64,000 nt of DNA from Anthracocystis setariae. Its lineage: Eukaryota > Basidiomycota > Ustilaginomycetes > Ustilaginales > Ustilaginaceae. The translations under genes and the position numbers were made by a program. Shown here piece by piece: positions 52,704-60,410 of the stretch (its first letter is position 1; every line of letters starts with the position of its first letter). The notes beneath the pieces were generated by a model. It saw nothing but the letters and a program-made list of their open reading frames with translations. It made no database searches and was not told the DNA's origin. Location of the stretch: positions 496,001 to 560,000 of the forward strand of contig CAKMXJ010000032.1 in assembly GCA_928724745.1 (NCBI GenBank), written 5' to 3'.

Positions 52704-53379
52704 TGTACCATCACCCGAACCGTTGTAGGATGCTGTGAGGACAGAGGCCGTTGGGAACTCTGCAAGAGAAGCATTGTACGCGGTGCAGAAGATACTTGCG
52801 AAGACGGGTTGGCTTGACGGGTCCATGCACACCCACGCACCAAGTGCCACGGCTTTGCTGCGAGTGCATAGACAGTGCATGCAGCTGTCGGGACAGACCT
52901 TGGCTCAGTGTCGCGGTCCGCTCTTCTTGGATATTAATGTGAGATCGATATTTGCAACATGTTTAATACATGCCGGCCATTTTGTTGGGCTTGCTCCCGG
53001 TCACAGGGACGCAGTGCGTCATGTGGCTTGAAGTTGAGCTTCTCTGATTCTCGGCTTTCCATGGCTTCGATGGATTTAATCAGATTTTTGGATTTGAACA
53101 AATTTCACCGTTGCAGCCGTGCAGTGACGCTCTTGGCTGAGTCAATCACAAGATGGCTGACTCCACTCTTGCAACTCATCTGCAAGAAACTTATCCACCA
53201 TCATCTTGCCACACAAAAGCTTACGATTGCTCTCAACGATAGACGCAGCATGCTCCCTCTTTCATCCTTCTAACGGGCCACGTTCTGGAAGCTATCATCA
53301 CAGCAGGCCCCGGTTCCACGTTTCCATACAGCATTCGCCACTGCCCGCTTCCACTCGGATTTACATCGGGACAGCAATC
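52704..53379. promoter_or_regulatory. divergent promoter region MFS transporter / mitochondrial carrier
   Basis: About 0.7 kb (0.5 kb if the longer transporter start is used) between two divergent genes. An AT-rich core lies at 52930-53105. The carrier frame is open from 53206, but the ATG at 53380 gives the better start. No gene is seen here. Confidence 0.45.
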
Positions 53380-55086
53380 ATGCCATCAGCATCCACTAGC
53401 GCCCCTTCTCCCTTTCGAAGATCCGAACTAACCGAGCCGGAAGCATTTCCTTCTATGGCGGCGACATCTCTAGAGCGTCCGGGATTGGGCAAACGTCGAT
53501 TAAGTTTCGGCCAAGGTGCGCCTCGCAAGCCTGTATCGCGAAGCAAAAAGGCAGTAGCGGCAGTCACTGGTGCTGTCACCACGTCCTTTCTCATGACGCC
53601 CTTCGATGTGATCAAAACAAGGCTACAGACACAGAGCAGTGCCGAGCCCCTCTTTTTCCCCTCTCAGCACATCACATCAACTTCTTCAGCCTCTTCGATA
53701 TCTAGCTTGGACAAAGGCAAGCGAGCCGTGAGAGGTGGTGCAAGTCTCGCGAGCGGCGGAGTAGCAGCGCATCCAGCCACATGCTGTCAACAAACTTTCT
53801 TCAGTTCCAACCGACAGCCAGAAAGCATCCTCTGTCGATACGATCCTCGCCAAGCTTCTTCTTCCGCCTCCGCCTCCACCGGCTCCACGAGCACAGCATC
53901 GGCAACGGCATTCTTCACCCCAAGATCTCGTTCCTCTCCTCGCACTGGGTCGTCTCGCTTTGGCCGTCATACAACCTCCTTCTCTGCATCCACTCCGCCT
54001 CGCTCCAGTGTTCGCATCCTCCCGTCACCCCCACCCGCACCCTCAGGCTATCTCCACCCGTCCCCATCTGCCATCACCGCCAACGGCTCATCCTCCTGCG
54101 CATGCGCCTTTCCCAACGAAGTCGTCGCCGCCAGAGAGCTCAAAGCTGCAGCTGCTCAGCAGGGTCGTCTCACAGGTCTCTGGGATGGTGTGATCAAAGT
54201 TGGCAAAGCAGAAGGCATTCGTGGGCTATGGCGCGGACTCGCACCCACCCTTATGATGACTGTACCTGGACAAGTCACATATATGAGCTGCTACGACTTT
54301 TTCCGATCGCACCTTCTGGCGTCAGAAGATACAAGCAAGATTCAGGCTGCATTCGAATCCGACTCGGCCGCCAATGCATCTGAACTTGGACTTCGTGGCA
54401 AATCTCCTTCTCTCTCGGCGGTTACAGCGCAATCTTTGTATGCATCGCTCCTAGCCGGCGCGCTCGCTCGAGGCATCTCTGCGACGCTTGTCACTCCACT
54501 CGAACTCGTTCGCACGCGGCTGCAAGCATCCTCTCGCTCGCAAGCCACACTTTCCTCCATTCTTCGAGGGCTCTGGGTCGAGATGCGCACAACCAGCTTC
54601 TCCTCAGGTGGTGGGCCTCTCATCTTGTGGCGTGGCCTCACTCCAACCCTTTGGCGCGATGTGCCCTTCTCGGCGATTTACTTTGCTGGGTACGAAGCTA
54701 TCAAACGCTCGCTTACCGGCGGTGGACTTGGTGAAGGCAATGCGTCGGGCAGCGGCGAAGAGTTTGGAGTCGCCTTTGTCGCCGGTGCCGCCTCTGGATC
54801 TCTCGCTGCGGTGCTCACCCACCCCTTCGACGTGGTCAAGACAAAGCTACAAACCCAAGGCAGCCATGGGGGCGAAGCGAAGGGAAGACTTTCAGGCAGT
54901 CTCAGAGGAGTCAGCCAAAGGGATGGGAATGTCTGGCAAGCTCTCAAGCACATTGTGGAAAAGGAGGGGGGAAAAGGGTTGTGGAGGGGATTGAGTCCGA
55001 GGACCGCTAAAGTGGCTCCGGCTTGTGGAATCATGATCGCCAGCTTCGAGGTGGTTGGACGAGCTCTTGCCGATTTGGATATTTGA
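53380..55086 (+). CDS. MTM1: mitochondrial carrier of the MTM1/SLC25A39-40 group
   Basis: 568 aa from the ATG at 53380. Three carrier repeats are marked by PFDVIKTRLQ, PLELVRTRLQ and PFDVVKTKLQ, each with the downstream G-x-RG element (GLWRGLAPTL, LWRGLTPTLWRD, GLWRGLSPR). The GLTPTLWRDVPFSAIYFAGYE sequence is typical of the Mtm1/SLC25A39 branch, which imports glutathione and affects manganese and iron-sulfur enzymes of mitochondria. The first matrix loop is expanded by roughly 140 residues and carries cysteines at about 135, 136, 152, 240 and 242; in SLC25A39 the same loop is where a cysteine-bound iron-sulfur centre senses glutathione. The subgroup call is less certain than the carrier family call. 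Confidence 0.88.
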   Translation: MPSASTSAPSPFRRSELTEPEAFPSMAATSLERPGLGKRRLSFGQGAPRKPVSRSKKAVAAVTGAVTTSFLMTPFDVIKTRLQTQSSAEPLFFPSQHITSTSSASSISSLDKGKRAVRGGASLASGGVAAHPATCCQQTFFSSNRQPESILCRYDPRQASSSASASTGSTSTASATAFFTPRSRSSPRTGSSRFGRHTTSFSASTPPRSSVRILPSPPPAPSGYLHPSPSAITANGSSSCACAFPNEVVAARELKAAAAQQGRLTGLWDGVIKVGKAEGIRGLWRGLAPTLMMTVPGQVTYMSCYDFFRSHLLASEDTSKIQAAFESDSAANASELGLRGKSPSLSAVTAQSLYASLLAGALARGISATLVTPLELVRTRLQASSRSQATLSSILRGLWVEMRTTSFSSGGGPLILWRGLTPTLWRDVPFSAIYFAGYEAIKRSLTGGGLGEGNASGSGEEFGVAFVAGAASGSLAAVLTHPFDVVKTKLQTQGSHGGEAKGRLSGSLRGVSQRDGNVWQALKHIVEKEGGKGLWRGLSPRTAKVAPACGIMIASFEVVGRALADLDI

Positions 55087-55256
55087 TCGAGCACGCACGC
55101 ATACAGTACAGTTTCGTCAGGGAATGATGATCTTGATGTCATTTCAAAACTTAGAGCGCATTTCAAAACTTGGAGCGCATTGTGTGAGTGAAAGATAAGA
55201 CGCTACGAATACAGAAGGCGACTTGCGATTACATGGGGATGGGGATGGACGACAAT

Positions 55257-57545
55257 CTATGCGATGGGGATCTCGGATTCGGCCTGGGTCGTTGCGGAGC
55301 GTGTGGGTTTGAAGCTATCCACGCCAATCCACTGCCAAACCCTCAACCACTCGCCCTTTTTCTGGGCTTGACGGGTTCGGATGTTTGAGTTTTCTTCGAT
55401 GACTTTGGCGACTTTTTTCCAAAGCCTATTCCGGATGGCGGGGTTGTGTTCGTCCGAGAGGATGTGGTCACGAAGGTGGGGGAGGGGGACAAAATCGTCC
55501 GGGTACAGAACGGGATCGACCCCATGCAGGTATTCCTGTTCCTGAAGCCTTTCCAGTACGGCTGTGACGAGGATGGCTACTCTTGCACTTTCCGCACGCG
55601 CCGAAATCAGCCGGTAACGCAGATAGACAAAGGTCACCATCAGAAAAAGAGCAAGCGCAAAATACAACCTCGCCCTCATCACCCACCCCTTCAACGCCAA
55701 CCGAGCCTGACAAGACATACTCAAACTAGCCTGCTTGGCCGCCAAGAAATACTCCACCCCGCCACCACCCTCCTCCTCAACCGGGATGCGAACAACATTA
55801 CTCCTCGGATCAGTCAACTCGAACATGGCCATATACCACACCTGTTCAAAGTACTCCTCGCCAATTCCCTCCTCCCTGGCGACCTGCATACTCTTCTTAA
55901 CCGCCTGTTCACCGATCGCATACGTCAAATCCCTATTCTCCCGCAACAGCTTTCGATCCAGCTTGCTAACACTTCCATGCGGCTTCTGCGTTGCGCAAAC
56001 CACCTCGCCCTTGAACTCGGCCAACATAGACGAGATCGACCTGGCAAGCTCCGCAGCTAGCACCAACTTCTGCGTATCCGGAAAGCACTCAGGACTTGTC
56101 ATGCTCAGCGGTAGGATGTAAGACGCCAAAGGAACATGCGACTTCCAATTGGGTTGAAGCACCCAATCGTCCGAATCGCACCCTTGAATCTTGCCGTAAG
56201 CGCACGTAGCATGGGCGGGACAGACCGTGCACTCTGGCCTGAGGAAGGAAGGAAGAACGGCGCTATCATCGATCGTCTCGTTGTGCGCCTTGGCGTAGGC
56301 TAGAGCAGTAAGGTGTCGGTCGGCAACAATCGCGTTTGTGTCCGAGTTGGTATCGCAAAAGCCAAGAGCGCGAGATTCGCGAGCATACCACAACGTCCAT
56401 GCCAGCAGTGTTACGGTGACGAATGTAAAAAGCGAGCGACTGAGGTGGTCACCAAGCCTGCTCGGCGAACTAGCTTGACGACGATGCTGCTTGTCCTTTT
56501 TGCGTCGAATGTTGCGCATTTTGGCGAGGGCGGAGGGGGACATGAACGTGTCCACGTCCAAGTCGTCGTCGTCCTCGGCTCGTTCGCCTTTGTCAGCGGA
56601 GGCAGGTGCATCGTCTGTCGCGATGTTGCGGGGTGGGGTGATGGCTAAGGTGCTTTGGTCCATGTAGTTGCGGGGTGTCTCTGGCCTTGGCGCAATGGAT
56701 GGCTGCGAAGTTTTCTCTGCGGAGCGATCGGAGAGAGACGAGGACGAAGTTTTCTTGCGCAGAGTTGAAGTGCCCTCGGTTGTCTTGCGACGAGGCTTTC
56801 GGGCAGAAGCTGCAGCCTTTGCAGCAATGCCAGGGGCTGGAGACGCCTCGCTACCAGACTGGAAAGGGTTGCGATCCGAAAAGGTGCCATCATCATCGCT
56901 CTTTCCACCGCTGCTCAGGCGGCCTGCCTTCCTGGTAGTGGAAGGGGGAGAAGTGGTTGTACCAAAGGTGACACGTCGAGATGCAGGGGTTTCCTCAGGC
57001 TCCGATGCTTCCAAAGGTGCCGCAACAAGTGCGGGTGCAGACTTACGAGGGCGACCTCCTCCACGCTTGACCGGCACCTCGGCATCTAGTTCTGCTTTTG
57101 GAGTTGGCTTGACTTCGGGTTCAGCCTCACTCTCTGTGGCGGTAGCGACGTCGTTGGCGAGGGGCGACTTCTTACGAGCGGGTGTGCGAGAAGTTTTCGG
57201 TTTTGCAGGGATTTTGGCTGGAGTGGCAGCCTCGCTCTTTCTAGGACGGCCTGGTTTGCGCTTGGCAGGTGTCTGTTCTGGTGTAACCTCCGAGTCTTGA
57301 CGCATATCGATGATGCCACTGGAGCTGGCCACGATGGTTGCGTTCTTCTTTCGAAGGTGAGCGGTCTTGGGAAGAACGTTGACATTGAACAGTTCGACAA
57401 GATCTGCTTTCTTGGCTGCGCTGCCAAAGGGGACTTGATGCTCGACTAGGATGTTGCGCAGCTGGGGCATGGTGAGCGAGCTGGGCTCGAAGCCTTCGCG
57501 CATGTAATCATCGCGCTCGACCATTTCTTCCGTACCGAATGCCAA
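55257..57545 (-). CDS. Src1/Heh1 inner nuclear membrane protein (LEM-like HeH + MAN1 C-terminal domain)
   Basis: 762 aa in one exon. The N-terminal HeH/SAP-like motif (about 20-55: PSSLTMPQLRNILVEHQVPF...KADLVELFN) is followed by two AT-hook-like patches (KRKPGRPRKS near 97; GGGRPRKS near 163) and a long basic nucleoplasmic region, then a first transmembrane helix (about 370-388). The lumenal Man1-Src1 C-terminal domain follows (CTVCPAHATCAYGKIQGCD, paired cysteines), with a second transmembrane helix (about 627-643) and a nucleoplasmic winged-helix-like end. It tethers chromatin and rDNA to the nuclear envelope and assists ESCRT surveillance of nuclear pores. Yeast SRC1 is alternatively spliced to one or two helices; this gene encodes the two-helix form in a single exon. 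Confidence 0.92.
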   Translation of the reverse strand: MAFGTEEMVERDDYMREGFEPSSLTMPQLRNILVEHQVPFGSAAKKADLVELFNVNVLPKTAHLRKKNATIVASSSGIIDMRQDSEVTPEQTPAKRKPGRPRKSEAATPAKIPAKPKTSRTPARKKSPLANDVATATESEAEPEVKPTPKAELDAEVPVKRGGGRPRKSAPALVAAPLEASEPEETPASRRVTFGTTTSPPSTTRKAGRLSSGGKSDDDGTFSDRNPFQSGSEASPAPGIAAKAAASARKPRRKTTEGTSTLRKKTSSSSLSDRSAEKTSQPSIAPRPETPRNYMDQSTLAITPPRNIATDDAPASADKGERAEDDDDLDVDTFMSPSALAKMRNIRRKKDKQHRRQASSPSRLGDHLSRSLFTFVTVTLLAWTLWYARESRALGFCDTNSDTNAIVADRHLTALAYAKAHNETIDDSAVLPSFLRPECTVCPAHATCAYGKIQGCDSDDWVLQPNWKSHVPLASYILPLSMTSPECFPDTQKLVLAAELARSISSMLAEFKGEVVCATQKPHGSVSKLDRKLLRENRDLTYAIGEQAVKKSMQVAREEGIGEEYFEQVWYMAMFELTDPRSNVVRIPVEEEGGGGVEYFLAAKQASLSMSCQARLALKGWVMRARLYFALALFLMVTFVYLRYRLISARAESARVAILVTAVLERLQEQEYLHGVDPVLYPDDFVPLPHLRDHILSDEHNPAIRNRLWKKVAKVIEENSNIRTRQAQKKGEWLRVWQWIGVDSFKPTRSATTQAESEIPIA

Positions 57546-58140
57546 GACTAGGGGCAGTCTTGGGGTCCAAGAGGATGCTTAAGCTCAAGGAGCGGACAAA
57601 GTCGGGACAAAAAGACGATGGTGGCAAAGAAGGAAGGGATGGGAAGAATGTACGACGTAAAAATGCAGCCGTGAATCACTGAACTCAGCCAAAGTCCAAA
57701 ATTGGCATCCCAAGATCAGCTCGAGCACTACGCTTGGACCCTGAACAAGGTACGCGTAAAACCTTAACCTAGGCACGTGACGTTGACTGAGCTGCGAGCG
57801 CATCCCAACGTTTGTTAGAGTCCCAGCCGAAGATGACGTAATTCGAAAACTGTTCAGCCTAGCGAGGCATAGTTGCACAAGCACAACACTCAGTCAAACA
57901 GCCATTACAGTTTGACAGTCTCCGACGTGGGTGACGGGCGAGAGTCGACGACGAGCTATCTATTGCAATCGAATCGAGTTTCTATCCCATCCTGCGCAAT
58001 CTATGAAGAGTGGGTCGGGAGCCTAAGCTGTGCGGAGAAGGAGGTTCCTGAAACTGGCACCTTGGATTCTGCAACAGCTGCATGGTTCCAGTGAAGCGGA
58101 TGTCGCCTTTCTACGTAGCCACAATTTTGGAGAATGGCAA
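57546..58140. promoter_or_regulatory. upstream region of the Src1/Heh1 gene
   Basis: 595 bp between the Src1 start and the stop of the DUF7704 gene (both on the minus strand). It holds the Src1 promoter. No gene is seen. Confidence 0.45.
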
Positions 58141-59021
58141 TCAAGCCTTCTTGCCACGCCTATCGGCAGAAATATGAGCGATTGGACTACCTCGTGCGAC
58201 ACCGTTCCACCAGAGCACTCGGAACTGTATTTGTTCAGCAAGCCAGGCAATGACCGAGTTCGTCAGCACTTCTCGGTATGTATCGATCGATCGATGAAGG
58301 GGGCGAATGACACTTACGCAAAAGAGAATAAAGGTGATCATGATGTTCCCGAACAACTGTTTACCACCCAGCGCCGTACCATCATGATAATCTTGTCAGC
58401 TTGATAACGTGGTGACGAAACGGTAGAGATGTTACTTACGAGACTGTTCCAGCTTGCCGGCTTGGCAAGCAGCGACACCTTGTCCATGAACGTTGCGCTT
58501 CTCAAGCCGCGTGGCCCGTTAGGCAAAAGCCAAATCGTGATTCCGATATGTGTCCAATCCGCCGCTGCCAGTACAAAGATCAGATACCTCACCAACCTCT
58601 CCAACACCTCGTCCTGCCTTCCCCTCAAGAACTTTCTCAAGGCGTAGAACATCAACGCAGAGTTGAGCATGATGAGAAAGTAGCAGCTGCCAAGTTGACC
58701 CAATGCCATTCGCGTTGCGTCCGTCAAGACTCCCGCCTTGAGAAGTCCACGTTGTACTTTAGACGAGGTGAGGAATGCCGGGGGAACCAGTTCGTGGTTG
58801 TACTTTTCGGGAAGCACGAGAGCATAGTAGGTACCGGCCAGAACGGAGATGGGTTCGAGGACGCCGAAGAAATAGTACTAGTCAAGACACACCACCAAAG
58901 GATGATGCAATATCAGCATGGATTCCATCACATGTCAAGATGAAAGAGAGCAGGGCGAAGGTGTTGAAACACATACCCAGTGATTCGGCAAAGGATCCAA
59001 GGCTTTGTTGATCTTGCTCAT
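58141..59021 (-). CDS. DUF7704-type small multi-pass membrane protein (four exons)
   Basis: Minus-strand exons are 58977-59021, 58440-58877, 58318-58356 and 58141-58224, all phase 0; introns are 99, 83 and 93 bp with gtatgt, gtaagt and gtaagt donors. The joined protein is 201 aa: MSKINKALDPLPNHW, then YYFFGVLEPISVLAGTYYAL (helix 1), GQLGSCYFLIMLNSALMFYAL (helix 2), YLIFVLAAADWTHIGITIWLL (helix 3) and, from the 39-bp third exon, LFGNIMITFILFC (helix 4), ending RRGKKA. The four-helix layout and the sequence match the DUF7704 family common in basidiomycetes; no function is known. The acceptor of the third exon was chosen because it creates helix 4 and keeps the frame. Confidence 0.78.
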
Positions 59022-59530
59022 ATTGTCAGATCAAAAGCAGGGAGTAGGTGCACCAAGTTGATGAAGGGATGCCGGCAGGATAGTGACCAAAGTAAAGTAA
59101 GTGTGGCAGAATGATCTTGGGAGGGGGTTTTAGGGCACGACGTGTGGAGTATAGCATTTCGCGGGGAAGATCACGTGCAGCTTCGCGTGGCAAAAACAAT
59201 GTTTGATATGAAGGTATAACATTATTCATTTTGGGGGCGCGTAGATAGGAACGCGAGGAGGCTCAACCAACACTTTTTTTGAGCACGATCAACACTGTCC
59301 CGCAGCTGCATGCAGCGCACGGAGAGGATGAGACTCAGCAGCGAGCCCTTGTCATGATCATCTTTCCCACCACCACCATCGTGCTCATCGCCCAGCTCTC
59401 CCCAAACCTTTCCATCGAATCCACTTTTATCGCTATCAGCACCATCCCAATCATCTCCTGCTCCAAATTAAACGAATCCACGGCCGTCCATCCAAGGTCG
59501 TCGACCAACCACATCTACATCGCATCCGTC
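59022..59530. promoter_or_regulatory. divergent promoter region DUF7704 gene / SPC24
   Basis: 509 bp between two divergent genes. It has a T/A-rich stretch near 59199-59235. The SPC24 frame is open from 59279, but conserved sequence begins after 59531. No gene is seen. Confidence 0.45.
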
Positions 59531-60256
59531 ATGTCCGCTGCAGCCACATTCACATCTCCGGAGGATTCGTCTTCGCTCATGCCACCACCTACAGTCGCAG
59601 CTCCCTCTCTCTCCCCAGCCATGGTCGACGACGCTCGTCTGACGGATGATGATATCGACTCGCTCATCGCCTCACTCTCGCCCTCCACGGAACTGGACCA
59701 TCTTCGCCTCATCGAAAAGACCATCCGCGAAACACAATCGCGACGTCGTCGCGAAGAAGAAGAAAACCGAGCCAAAATTCACGCCCTCACCACCGCCCTC
59801 ACCGACCTCAAAAAGCAAAGCACACGACAAGCCGCCGACTGGCGAAGCCTCGCCCAACACGCCGAGACCATCGAGAAACTCGACAACCGAAACTTCGACC
59901 TAGCCAAAAAAATCAACGAACAGGAATCCCTCCTGAGCAATATGCAGAGTGAGATGCTCGAACTGCGACGAATCCAGGACGAACTCGAAGACGTCGATAT
60001 CGAGGACGAAACCGAAATGGACCGCGACGCACTATGCCTAAGGATCTTCCGCGGCCTCGGCTTCCTCCCCTCCAAAACATCCCATCCCACAGACTCATCC
60101 GAGTCACAAACACAGCACCAGGAATGGTCCACACTCCTAGTCCGCTCAGACACCCGAAACACAGCCATCCAATTCGATATCTCCACATCCCACCTCAAAT
60201 CCAACGAGATCTCCCCCCTCATCCTCGCAGACCAACTCTGGAAAGCCGCCGAATAA
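59531..60256 (+). CDS. SPC24: Spc24, NDC80 kinetochore complex subunit
   Basis: 241 aa from the ATG at 59531 (MSAAATFTSPEDSS); a second ATG (MVDDARLTDDD) is a possible start. A coiled coil runs from about residue 50 to 150 (DHLRLIEKTIRETQSRRRREEEE... LDNRNFDLAKKINEQESLLSNMQ). The C-terminal globular domain has the Spc24 signature (DALCLRIFRGLGFLP, VRSDTRNTAIQFDI, ILADQLWKAAE). Spc24 pairs with Spc25 at the centromere-proximal end of the NDC80 complex and binds Mis12/CENP-T. Length fits the family (about 200-230 aa). Convergent with GID4. Confidence 0.92.
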   Translation: MSAAATFTSPEDSSSLMPPPTVAAPSLSPAMVDDARLTDDDIDSLIASLSPSTELDHLRLIEKTIRETQSRRRREEEENRAKIHALTTALTDLKKQSTRQAADWRSLAQHAETIEKLDNRNFDLAKKINEQESLLSNMQSEMLELRRIQDELEDVDIEDETEMDRDALCLRIFRGLGFLPSKTSHPTDSSESQTQHQEWSTLLVRSDTRNTAIQFDISTSHLKSNEISPLILADQLWKAAE

Positions 60257-60364
60257 TCTTCTCCTCATACCCCCCGACACTGTCCTTGCAGAAATAAAAA
60301 AAAAAAAACCTGGATAGCATTGCGATTGTTTGGCATGCAAAGAAAAGAATCACATCAACAAAAC

Positions 60365-60368
<4 letters not shown>

Positions 60369-60404
<36 letters not shown>
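60369..60404. repeat. (GA)n microsatellite in the SPC24 / GID4 convergent region
   Basis: About 18 GA units between the SPC24 stop and the GID4 stop, next to an A12 tract (60297-60308). The gap is only 154 bp, so both 3' ends must lie around the repeat. Confidence 0.95.
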
Positions 60405-60405
<1 letters not shown>

Positions 60406-60410
60406 AGGTC

